NCBI GenBank assembly: GCA_020638855.1
Contig: JACKHT010000018.1
Coordinates: 1-46,198, forward strand
Direction: 5' to 3'
Source of the DNA: Planctomycetota bacterium
GTDB lineage: Bacteria > Planctomycetota > UBA1135 > GCA-002686595
Length of the DNA: 46,198 nt
The notes beneath the pieces were generated by a model that saw only the letters and a program-made list of their open reading frames with translations, was not told the origin of the DNA and did no database searches. Positions 17,134 to 24,921 of the stretch are shown one piece after another; positions within the stretch are counted from its first letter, which is position 1, and each line of letters opens with the position of its first letter. The position numbers and the translations under genes are program-made.

Positions 17134-19890
17134 TTAGATCTCCAACTTGCGTTTGATTTCTTTGACCGCGTAGGTCTCGATGATGTCGCCTTCTTTGACG
17201 TCGCGGAAGTCGCGCAGGACGATACCGCACTCGAAGCCCTCGCGGACCTCGCTGGCGTCCTGGGATTCGCGCCGCAGCGAGGCGAGCTCGCCCGAGTAGA
17301 CCTCGATGCCATCGCGGATCAGGCGTGCCTTGCTGTTGCGGAAGATCGAGCCATCGATCACGCCGCAACCGGCGATGACGCCGACTTTGGACGACCGGAA
17401 GACCGCCTTGATCTCGGCGTGGCCGGTGACCTGCTCCTCGAGATCGGGGGCCAGGGCGCCTTCCATCATGTCGCGTAGGTCATCCAGCAGTTCGTAGATG
17501 ACGTTGTAGCGACGGATGGTCAGGTGGTTGCGCTCGGCTTCCTTGCGGACCTTGCCAGCGACCCCCACGTGGAAGGCGATCAACGTGGCGACCGAGGTGG
17601 TCGCCAAGGCCACGTCGCTTTCGGTGATCGGACCCACGCCCGAGTGCACCAGCTTGAATTCGACTTCCTCGTGCACCAGCTTTTCGATTTCGTGGCGGAT
17701 GACCTCGACGCTGCCTTGCACATCGGCGCGCACGATCAGGTTGATGATCGTTTTGCCAGGGCCGCCTTTGCCGAGCATCAACTCCACGTCACGACGCGGG
17801 GTTTGGGCGTTGGCCAGGGCCTTGGCCCGGTTCGAACGCTCGCGTTCGGTCGCGATTTCCTTGGCCTTGGCCAAGTTGTCGACGATGAAGAAGGTATCGC
17901 CTACGCCGGGTAGGGTATCGAGACCGGTGACCGAGATGGGGGTGGAGGGACCGGCTTCGAGGATCGTTGCGCCCAGGTCGTTCTGGATCGACTTGATCTT
18001 GCCGTAGCCTTCGCCCGCGAGCAGCACGTCGCCCTTCTTGAGCGAACCGTCTTGCACGAGCAAGTGGGCGATGATGCCGCGGCCCTGTTGGATTTCTGCC
18101 TCGAGCACCACGCCGCGCGCGGAGCCCTTGGGGTGAGCCTTCAGACCCATCTGGGCTTCGCCCATCAGCACCAAGTGTTGGACCAGCTCGGCCACACCGT
18201 CGCCCTTGAGCGCGCTGATTTCGAACATGGCCGTATCGCCCCCGTAGATCTCGGGGACGAGGTGGAAGCCCATCAGCTGTTGGATCACCGTGTTGGCGTT
18301 GAAGGTCGGCTTGTCCTTTTTGTTGATCGCCACGACGATCGGCGTTCCTGCCGCCTTGGCGTGGTTGATCGCTTCTTCGGTGCTGGGTTTGACCCCGTCG
18401 TCCCCCGCTACCACCAGAACCACCACGTCGACCGCCTTGGCGCCGCGGGCGCGCATCGAGGTGAACGCTGCGTGGCCGGGGGTGTCGATGATGGTCAGCT
18501 TGCGACCGTCGGCCGCCGTGATTTGGTAGGCACCCATGTGCTGCGTGATGCCGCCCGCTTCGCCCTGAGCCACGCGCGTGGAACGCAGGAAGTCGATCAG
18601 GGTGGTCTTGCCGTGGTCGACGTGACCCAACACCGCGACGGTGGGGGCGCGGTCGATCAGTTCGCTGTCATCCACGGCGCTGCGCAACTCGCGCACTTCC
18701 TCGAGGTGTTGGTCCTCGGCGGACTTGTCTTCACGCACTTCCAGTTCGACCTCGTACTCCGAAGCGAGCAGCACCGCGGTGTCCTCGTCCAGGGTCGTGT
18801 TGAGCGTGAACATGCCGTACTTCTTCTCGATGGCCATCTTCTGGACCACCGAGGACTTGAGCTTGAGCGCTTCGGCCAGCTTGCTGACGGTGATCGGGGG
18901 TTCGATGGTGACCGAGCTACCCGCCATGGGGGAGTCGGTGACTTCCAAACGGCTGCCACGCCCGCCCACACGCACGCCACGCTTGGCACCGCCCGAGGTC
19001 CGCGAGCCGCCGCGGCGGAGGAAACGCCCCTGCTCGCGTTCGCGCAGCTGGGTGGCGGTCAGGTTGCCACGCGGGCCTGCCTTTTCGGTGCGGCCGCGGC
19101 CCATGGTGGGGCGCACGTCCGGAGCCACATCGTCCGAAGACACCAGGCGGCGGGCCTGGTGGCGTCCTTTGCCAGCTTGTTGCTGCTGGAAGGTGGCCGG
19201 GTCGATGAAACCAACCACGGTTCCCTTCGGGTTGACCTTGGCCGTGATCTTGGCTTTGGGGACCGGCTTGGCGGGAGCCGCTTCGCTGGGCTGGGCTTGG
19301 GCCTCCTCGACCTGGGAGGGGGTCGCTTCGTCCGCAGGCTTGGCGACTGGCTCGACCGCGGCGGCGGGTTGCGCCACTTCGGGCTCCGGCTTGGCGGGTT
19401 CTTCGAGCTTGGCTGCCGGAGGGGCAGCGAGCGGGTCGACCTCTTGGAGTGGGGCGACCGGCGGCTCTTCGGCGACTTCGGGCTTGCGGGGAGCCGCGGG
19501 CTCCACGGCTTTGGGGGCCGGTTCCACCGTCTCGGCGACCGGCTCAGAAGTCGGTGCCGAAGCAGCCGGCTCTTCGTGGGTTTCGGGCGCTTCCACCTCG
19601 TCAGGGGTTTCGGCGACGGTCTCGACCGCAGCGACTTCGGTCTTGCGCTTGCGCTTCAACAGGCCCCCCAAGGGCGCCTCCTCGGCCTTGGGCTCTTCGC
19701 TTGCGGAGGCCACCGGAACGATCCCATTGGCTTGGAGAATGCCTTCGGCTTGCACCAACTCGAAATCGTCGAGCGCGGACATGTGCGTCCGCGCCTTGGT
19801 GAAGCCGCAATCGCGCAGTTTGGCCGCCAAGTCTTTGCCGGGCATGCCATAGCGCTTTGCGAGATCGTGGATTCTTACCTTAGTACTCAA
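17134..19890 (-). CDS. infB: Translation initiation factor IF-2
   Basis: A 918-residue IF-2, the GTPase that brings initiator tRNA to the 30S subunit and promotes subunit joining. The N-terminal IF2-N motif is present (VRIHDLAKRYGMPGKDLAAK), followed by a long Ala/Pro/Glu/Val-rich disordered region to about residue 230 and a basic RGGSRTSGGAKRG segment. The GTPase motifs are GHVDHGKTT (about residue 420), GITQHMGA, DTPGHAAF, NKKDKP and SALKGDG. The C-terminal domains II-IV end with the usual AVKEIKRKLEI-like finish. It lies 42 bases after nusA. No internal second start is obvious. Confidence 0.95.
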   Translation of the reverse strand: MSTKVRIHDLAKRYGMPGKDLAAKLRDCGFTKARTHMSALDDFELVQAEGILQANGIVPVASASEEPKAEEAPLGGLLKRKRKTEVAAVETVAETPDEVEAPETHEEPAASAPTSEPVAETVEPAPKAVEPAAPRKPEVAEEPPVAPLQEVDPLAAPPAAKLEEPAKPEPEVAQPAAAVEPVAKPADEATPSQVEEAQAQPSEAAPAKPVPKAKITAKVNPKGTVVGFIDPATFQQQQAGKGRHQARRLVSSDDVAPDVRPTMGRGRTEKAGPRGNLTATQLREREQGRFLRRGGSRTSGGAKRGVRVGGRGSRLEVTDSPMAGSSVTIEPPITVSKLAEALKLKSSVVQKMAIEKKYGMFTLNTTLDEDTAVLLASEYEVELEVREDKSAEDQHLEEVRELRSAVDDSELIDRAPTVAVLGHVDHGKTTLIDFLRSTRVAQGEAGGITQHMGAYQITAADGRKLTIIDTPGHAAFTSMRARGAKAVDVVVLVVAGDDGVKPSTEEAINHAKAAGTPIVVAINKKDKPTFNANTVIQQLMGFHLVPEIYGGDTAMFEISALKGDGVAELVQHLVLMGEAQMGLKAHPKGSARGVVLEAEIQQGRGIIAHLLVQDGSLKKGDVLLAGEGYGKIKSIQNDLGATILEAGPSTPISVTGLDTLPGVGDTFFIVDNLAKAKEIATERERSNRAKALANAQTPRRDVELMLGKGGPGKTIINLIVRADVQGSVEVIRHEIEKLVHEEVEFKLVHSGVGPITESDVALATTSVATLIAFHVGVAGKVRKEAERNHLTIRRYNVIYELLDDLRDMMEGALAPDLEEQVTGHAEIKAVFRSSKVGVIAGCGVIDGSIFRNSKARLIRDGIEVYSGELASLRRESQDASEVREGFECGIVLRDFRDVKEGDIIETYAVKEIKRKLEI

Positions 19891-19932
19891 TGGGTCGCTG
19901 CCTTGGGGAGCGGGTGTGGGGATGCGCAGGCC

Positions 19933-21024
19933 TTAGCCTTGCACGTCCTCGGGGGTGGGTTCGGTGTCGTCGGCGGTCGAGACAAAGTCCATGGGCTCGT
20001 CCGCCTCAAGCAAATCGCTGGGGGTCTTCGCAGCGGCGCCTGCGCCCGCTTCCGCGGAGCTGTCGGTGCCGTAGTATTCTTCGCGGGTCTTGATCTCGAT
20101 TTCCCAGCCGCATAGGCGGCTGGCCAAACGAACGTTTTGCCCACGCTTGCCAATGGCCAGCGATTGTTGGTCCTCGTCGACCAGGACCACCGCCGAGTGG
20201 GTTTCCACGTTGGGGTAGATGTTGTCGAGGTGGATTTCCGCCGGCTTCAGGCCGTTCATGATCAACGTTTCGAGCGAATCGCTCCAACGGATGATGTCGA
20301 TGCGCTCGCCGCGCAATTCGTCGATGGCTGCACGGATCCGGGAGCCGCGAACACCGACGCAGGCGCCGATGCAGTCGACCTTGGGGTCGGAGGTTTGCAC
20401 GGCCATCTTGGTGCGGTAACCCGGCTCGCGGACCACGCGCTTGATCTCGATGATGCCGTCGGCGATCTCGGGGACTTCCAGCTCGAACAGGCGGCGCACC
20501 AAGTCGGGGTGCGTCCGGCTGAGCTGGATGCGAACCTTGTTGCCCTCTTCGCGGACTTCGACGATGATCGCGCGGATGCGGTCGGAGGGGGCATAGGTTT
20601 CGCCACGCACCCGGTCCTCGCGGGACAGGTAGCCTTCGACCTTGCCGAGGTTCACGACGAGGTCTTGACCCTCGTAGCGTTGCACGACGCCGTTGACCAA
20701 TTGGCCGACGCGACCTTCGTACTCCTCGAACAAGACATCGCGCTCGGCTTCCCGGACGCGTTGCATAAAGCCTTGCTTGGCGGCTTGGGCCGCAATGCGA
20801 CCCAGGGCGGCCATGTCCATTTCCTCGTAGACGCCTTCGTCGTCCTCCATGGACACGTCCCCGGATTTGCGGTCGATTTTGACCACCAAATCTTCGTCCA
20901 TGCCCAGGCGCTTGCGCACCGAGCTCGCGAGGGCTTCCTCGAGGGCACGGAAAATGACCTCCCGCGGAATGTCCTTATTCGCGTGGACAAAGTCGATCAT
21001 TCTCAGCACTTCTTCGCCGTTCAT
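19933..21024 (-). CDS. nusA: Transcription termination/antitermination factor NusA
   Basis: A 363-residue NusA. The N-terminal RNA polymerase-binding domain is followed by an S1 domain (about 134-200: GQLVNGVVQRYEGQDLVVNL, VEGYLSREDRV), then KH1 (SRTHPDLVRRLFELEVPEI, GACVGVRGSRIRAAIDELRG) and KH2 (SLAIGKRGQNVRLASRLCGW). It ends in a short acidic tail and has no C-terminal acidic repeats, as in many non-enteric bacteria. It binds RNA polymerase and modulates pausing and termination. It is the first gene of nusA-infB-rbfA-kinase. The usual neighbours rimP (upstream) and ylxR (between nusA and infB) are absent. No clear Shine-Dalgarno sequence precedes its ATG. Confidence 0.95.
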   Translation of the reverse strand: MNGEEVLRMIDFVHANKDIPREVIFRALEEALASSVRKRLGMDEDLVVKIDRKSGDVSMEDDEGVYEEMDMAALGRIAAQAAKQGFMQRVREAERDVLFEEYEGRVGQLVNGVVQRYEGQDLVVNLGKVEGYLSREDRVRGETYAPSDRIRAIIVEVREEGNKVRIQLSRTHPDLVRRLFELEVPEIADGIIEIKRVVREPGYRTKMAVQTSDPKVDCIGACVGVRGSRIRAAIDELRGERIDIIRWSDSLETLIMNGLKPAEIHLDNIYPNVETHSAVVLVDEDQQSLAIGKRGQNVRLASRLCGWEIEIKTREEYYGTDSSAEAGAGAAAKTPSDLLEADEPMDFVSTADDTEPTPEDVQG

Positions 21025-21103
21025 AATAGGTGGGCTCGGGCGGGGGGTCGAAAGGGGCGATTGGGCGTTGTACGAGGCGGCTGGGTAGGCTTAACATGCA
21101 AAG

Positions 21104-21123
21104 AAGTGGGGGAGACCCCACTT
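21104..21123. promoter_or_regulatory. Perfect 8-bp hairpin with GAGA tetraloop in nusA leader region
   Basis: AAGTGGGG (21104-21111) pairs exactly with CCCCACTT (21116-21123) around GAGA, a GNRA-type loop when read on the plus strand. On the minus strand it would lie about 80 bases before the nusA start codon. No U-run follows on either side, so a simple terminator is unlikely. It may be a leader structure or a protein-binding palindrome between nusA and the divergent regulator gene. Confidence 0.4.
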
Positions 21124-21170
21124 CCGGACGGGAGCCATCCCGAGGTCGGTTGTGTTGCTCATCTCACCCT

Positions 21171-21200
21171 TTCTTCAAGTGTCCATTCTTCAAGTGTCCA
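21171..21200. repeat. Two tandem 15-base repeats in the nusA/regulator divergent region
   Basis: TTCTTCAAGTGTCCA occurs twice head to tail with no spacer. The core GTCCA appears twice more shortly after (21212 and 21219). Helically spaced direct repeats in a divergent promoter region suggest an operator, possibly for the regulator encoded at 21295. Confidence 0.45.
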
Positions 21201-21294
21201 TTTGCACTGGCGTCCATGGTCCACTATCGAGGGGGAAGATGAGCATGCAGTTTGAGCCATTGGGGCAAAAGAGTCAACCGCCGCAGGGGGTCCG

Positions 21295-22296
21295 ATGAAG
21301 GTTTCCGGCGGATCCGTGGGGGTTCCCGTGGGGGGAGGGGCCGCTTGGCAGGCGTTTCTCCAGCGCTTCGATCGGGCCGCCGCCAGCAATGCCTCGTTGT
21401 TGATCTGCGGTGAACACGGGGTAGGACGCGGTTTCCTAGCCCACCGGGCCCACAGCCAGAGCCCCCGGAGCAAGGGACCCCGGGTGGAGTTGGACCTTTC
21501 CGAGGGTAGCCCAAGCCTGATGGAATCCTTGCTCTTTGGGCACGAGCAAGGAGCGTTTACGGGTGCTCACCGTGTGCGCTTGGGGGCCGTTCGCAGGGCG
21601 GAAGGCGGCACGCTGATCCTGCGTGGGATCGACGAATTGGATCGGACCCTGCAGGTCAAGCTCCTGCGGTTGCTCCAGGAGCGGGTGGTGGAGCCGCTGG
21701 GTAGCGAAATGTCCGTCCCCGTCGATGTACGCGTGATCACCACGGCCAGCTCCACCCTTCCCGATCGGGTGTCCCGGGGCGAGTTCCGGGAGGACTTGTA
21801 CTACCGGCTTGCGGTCGTGGTTTTGGAGGTCCCGCCTTTGCGGACACGGCTGGAGGGAATGTCCCAATGGGTGGAGCCCCTGATCGAACTGGCCGCTCAG
21901 CGGGTGGGTCGTCCCTATCGGCCCCTGTCCTCCGAGGCCGTGGAGCGCCTATGCGACCATTCTTGGCCGGGCAACGTGCGCGAGCTCGAAAATGCCCTCG
22001 AGCGGACCCTGGTCTTGGGGGGCAAGGAAGCCGACGGCCGCGCCATCGAGGCTGCTGAACTCGACTTCCTCCCCGAAGCAGCCATCGCGGACGAGGCCCT
22101 ACGGGACTTGGCCCGCCAAGGGCTGGCCCTGGGGGTGCCCGCCGACCGTTGGGAAGGAGCCCTGCTCGAACAAGCCATCCATGACCACCGCGGGCGGGTG
22201 GCGGCGGCGGCCCGGGCCCTGGGGTTGACCCGCAAGGCCTTTGAGTACCGCCTGCAGCGCTTCCGGTCGGGGCAGGCCGAGGAGGACGAGGGTTGA
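21295..22296 (+). CDS. Sigma-54 activator-like AAA+ protein with degenerate Walker motifs and Fis-type HTH
   Basis: A 333-residue protein with no receiver or sensor domain. The NtrC-type AAA+ core is plain: GAFTGA at 86-91, the arginine-finger region FREDLYYRL (164-172), HSWPGNVRELENALERTL, and a C-terminal Fis-like helix-turn-helix (RVAAAARALGLTRKAFEYRL). The Walker A reads GEHGVGRG (39-46), with Arg45 in place of the required Lys. The Walker B, normally GGTLFLDE, reads GGTLILRG (104-111), losing the Asp-Glu pair. ATP hydrolysis is therefore unlikely, although sigma-54 contact and DNA-binding parts are kept. It probably binds DNA as a non-hydrolysing regulator; this is inference. The next gene begins at TTG within its stop (TTGA). 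Confidence 0.82.
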   Translation: MKVSGGSVGVPVGGGAAWQAFLQRFDRAAASNASLLICGEHGVGRGFLAHRAHSQSPRSKGPRVELDLSEGSPSLMESLLFGHEQGAFTGAHRVRLGAVRRAEGGTLILRGIDELDRTLQVKLLRLLQERVVEPLGSEMSVPVDVRVITTASSTLPDRVSRGEFREDLYYRLAVVVLEVPPLRTRLEGMSQWVEPLIELAAQRVGRPYRPLSSEAVERLCDHSWPGNVRELENALERTLVLGGKEADGRAIEAAELDFLPEAAIADEALRDLARQGLALGVPADRWEGALLEQAIHDHRGRVAAAARALGLTRKAFEYRLQRFRSGQAEEDEG

Positions 22297-24722
22297 GCTG
22301 GCGCCCAGGACCCGGCCTGGTACTCAGGGTCGTGCTGGCCGCTTGGCTCGCGGGCTCGGGGCTGGCCCAGGCCCCTGCCCCCCAGGGCGCCCTCCCCCGG
22401 GAATTCGACCCCAGCCAGTCCTTGGCCGAGCGCCGGAGCCTGGCCCAGCGCTGGGCGGCGGAGGCCCCGGCCGAGGCCGAGGCGAAGCTCGAGGCGCTGC
22501 TCGCGGACCCCGATCCCGAGGTCCGGCTGGCGTGGCTGCACTGGGCGACCCGGCCCGACCTGGACCGCTCCGGGGAGGCCCGCCGGGCCGAGCGGGCCAT
22601 CCGGGCCCTGGCCCAGGAATCCTCGCCCGACGCTGCCCGGCCCTGGCTCGAGGCCCTAGCCCGTTGGACGGTGCGGCCGGTCCTTGACTGGCTGCCTGGC
22701 CAGTGGTTGCGGGGCGATGTGGCCCAGGCCACGGTTTTGGCCCAGTCGGTCCGCCCCGGCCCGAGCCACGGGCCGCTGGTGGCTGGAGTCTTGGATGCTT
22801 GGGCCAACCGGCCCCAAGAGCCGGGACCTCCGCCCGAGGTTCTGGCGGAGTTGTTGCCCCACTTGGGGCCATGGCTTGGGGACCTGCCACGCGGCGATCT
22901 GGTGGGGGCGGATTTCCAACCGCTGGTCGTGGGACTGCACCATCCCAGCCCCGAGGTGCAAGCGGGCGCGCGCACCGGGCTCGCGGCCTTCCTGGATCGC
23001 TTGATCGAGCGCGATGATCCCGACCGAATCATCGAAGCCATCGGAGCCATGCAGCACAGCGGGCTCGAAGCTGAGTGGGTGGGATTCGAATCGATTCGGC
23101 TGGCGTTCTTTCCGCTTGCGGATGGCAACAGGGCGCTAGAGCAACTGCCCTTGCTGGCGGCGAAGGCGCGCTCGGTCCTGCTTCCGGACGCCCCCGAAGC
23201 CTGGTCGTCGGGTCGCTTCGCGTTCCGAGCCCACTACTTGGGCGGCATGGCGCACTTGAGTTTGCTGCAAGCGGCCGAAGCCAGCGAGGCCTTTCGCCTG
23301 GGGCTCGATCGCAATCGCTTGGAGTTGGATCGCTATGCGTGGATCGAACCATCCCCCGTCGCGCAGACGGTCCCCAGGATCGAACGCGAGCACCTCGGCG
23401 AACTCCTCCAGGAACGCATCCTGCTCTTGATTGGGGCCAACCTTGCCGATCACCTTGCGCAGCCCGATGGGGCGCTTGAGACGTGCCTGGCGCGCTTTCT
23501 CGAAGCGCATCGACTGCACCTGGAAGCCCAGGCCCATTTCACGATGGCCACCGGGCAGTCGCTGGGTGGTTGGGACGCACTCTTCGACCACAGTCTGTCG
23601 CCTTATCGCTTGCTGTTGCATGGGCGACGCTTTGCAGGGGGCCTCACCCTCGAGCAGGAGCTCGAATGGGAGCTGTGGTTGGCCCGTGGCCTAGCCACGG
23701 TTTCTCCCCTGGAAATGCCAGGATTCGAGCCCCTGCCCTGTTCGGACGAACCCCTCAAGAATCCCATGGCCGACGTGGAGCGTCGGACCTTGTTGGGGCA
23801 AATCCAACGGGCGCGGGTGGAGTTTCTGGCCGGCCAGATCGATGCCTTGCAACGCCGCGTTTCGGAGGCGCAGAGTTCCCCGGTCTTCCAAGTGCCCGAG
23901 AAGGAAATCGAGGAGTTGGCGCTGTTCGACCGTCAGCGACGAATCCTCGTGCAAGCGATCGAGAGCGGGGACTTGCGGACGCAGCCCAAGGCGCTGCTCG
24001 AATTGCGCGTCGCAGGGGGCCACGCGTTGCGCTTGGCGCGCAACTACCGGACGGCGGGCATGCGCGCGGAAGGGCGCGAGTTGGTGCGCCGCTTCCAAGC
24101 GGACCTGAACCAGGGCGGCATCGGTTCGAGTTGGTACTTCTTGGGTCAAGAGCGGTTGGCGCGCGCGGACTTGGAGTTGGGATCCAATCTGAGCGATGAC
24201 GATCGCCCGCTCGAATCCGAGAAGGTGTTGCTGCTGGCGGTCGAACGCCTGCAAGGATTGGTCGATCGGCTGAAAGAAGTGGGGGCGCCCGAAGCCACTG
24301 CGGAGCCCTATCGCGATCTCTTGGCCAGCGCGCTGGTGAGCGTGGCGGTCAACGCGAACGTGCGCTTGGGGCAACCCGACCGTGCTCTGGAGTTCTACGA
24401 ACGCGCGTACCTCCTCAAGCAAGACGAGTTCATGCGCGTCCTGCTGGCGTGCTATCGCGCTCGGTCAGGCAAACGTCTCGAAGCGTTGGACTTGCTGGCC
24501 AGTGTGAACCCGTCGCCACCGCTGTACTACAACTTGGCCTGCACGCATGCTTTGCTGGGCAATACCCAAGAAGCGTTGCGCTGGCTGCGGTTGGAGTTCA
24601 CCGAGAACCAGCGGGAAGTCGCGGGGCGCGAGCGCCAAAAGGACTGGGCGCGGAAGGACCCGGATCTGATTTCGCTGCGTGATTTGCCGCAGTTCCAGCA
24701 AGCGTTGGAAGCCGGGGATTGA
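22293..24722 (+). CDS. Secreted TPR-containing protein
   Basis: An 809-residue protein that starts at TTG with a purine-rich GAGGAGG about 8 bases upstream and a 4-base overlap with the regulator gene. A signal peptide is visible (LRVVLAAWLAGSGLAQA). The body is helical. Early repeats resemble HEAT-like or armadillo-like segments (EVRLAWLHWATRPDLD), and the C-terminus has clear TPR units (QPDRALEFYERAYLLKQDEF, YYNLACTHALLGNTQEALRW) ending in DLISLRDLPQFQQAL. No catalytic motif is present. It likely works as a periplasmic scaffold whose synthesis is tied to the regulator. Codon use changes inside the gene near 22,930, from CAG/CGG/CTG-rich to CAA/CGC/TTG-rich. Confidence 0.75.
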   Translation: MSWRPGPGLVLRVVLAAWLAGSGLAQAPAPQGALPREFDPSQSLAERRSLAQRWAAEAPAEAEAKLEALLADPDPEVRLAWLHWATRPDLDRSGEARRAERAIRALAQESSPDAARPWLEALARWTVRPVLDWLPGQWLRGDVAQATVLAQSVRPGPSHGPLVAGVLDAWANRPQEPGPPPEVLAELLPHLGPWLGDLPRGDLVGADFQPLVVGLHHPSPEVQAGARTGLAAFLDRLIERDDPDRIIEAIGAMQHSGLEAEWVGFESIRLAFFPLADGNRALEQLPLLAAKARSVLLPDAPEAWSSGRFAFRAHYLGGMAHLSLLQAAEASEAFRLGLDRNRLELDRYAWIEPSPVAQTVPRIEREHLGELLQERILLLIGANLADHLAQPDGALETCLARFLEAHRLHLEAQAHFTMATGQSLGGWDALFDHSLSPYRLLLHGRRFAGGLTLEQELEWELWLARGLATVSPLEMPGFEPLPCSDEPLKNPMADVERRTLLGQIQRARVEFLAGQIDALQRRVSEAQSSPVFQVPEKEIEELALFDRQRRILVQAIESGDLRTQPKALLELRVAGGHALRLARNYRTAGMRAEGRELVRRFQADLNQGGIGSSWYFLGQERLARADLELGSNLSDDDRPLESEKVLLLAVERLQGLVDRLKEVGAPEATAEPYRDLLASALVSVAVNANVRLGQPDRALEFYERAYLLKQDEFMRVLLACYRARSGKRLEALDLLASVNPSPPLYYNLACTHALLGNTQEALRWLRLEFTENQREVAGRERQKDWARKDPDLISLRDLPQFQQALEAGD

Positions 24723-24728
24723 TTTTTT

Positions 24729-24748
24729 GGGCCCGCCCAAGCGGGTCC
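24729..24748 (+). promoter_or_regulatory. Hairpin just after the TPR gene, U-run on the wrong side
   Basis: GGGCCCGC (24729-24736) pairs with GCGGGTCC (24741-24748), one wobble, around CCAA. Six Ts lie before the hairpin (24723-24728), not after it, so it is not a standard terminator on the plus strand. It may protect the 3' end or act as a leader structure for the thioredoxin gene. Confidence 0.3.
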
Positions 24749-24921
24749 ATAACGGTGCCGTCATGGGGGCCCCGGATCCGGCAAGATTTCTGTTCGAGTC
24801 GTGTTTCGGGGGGGTATTTGCCTATCCCGGAGCTAGAATGGACGTCTCGCGGGCCCCCGAATCGTCCCAGGGTAGTGGATTTCCCATGTCCCAGGTTCCG
24901 GGCCCCACCGTAGACCTCCCC

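Noticed and set aside
15505..17478. A 657-codon open frame on the plus strand opposite the kinase and rbfA genes
   Set aside because: It is antisense to well-supported genes, has low-complexity Gly/Arg/His-rich composition and no family motifs. Long antisense frames are expected at this GC content.
18052..20115. A 687-codon open frame on the plus strand opposite infB
   Set aside because: It is a mirror of the IF-2 coding sequence with His/Gly/Asp-rich composition and no domain; IF-2 and NusA are certain.
21171..21200. Tandem TGGACACTTGAAGAA (minus strand) as a sigma-54 promoter
   Set aside because: It lacks the GC and GG/TTGC dinucleotides at -12/-24 spacing required by the consensus; it is kept only as a possible operator.
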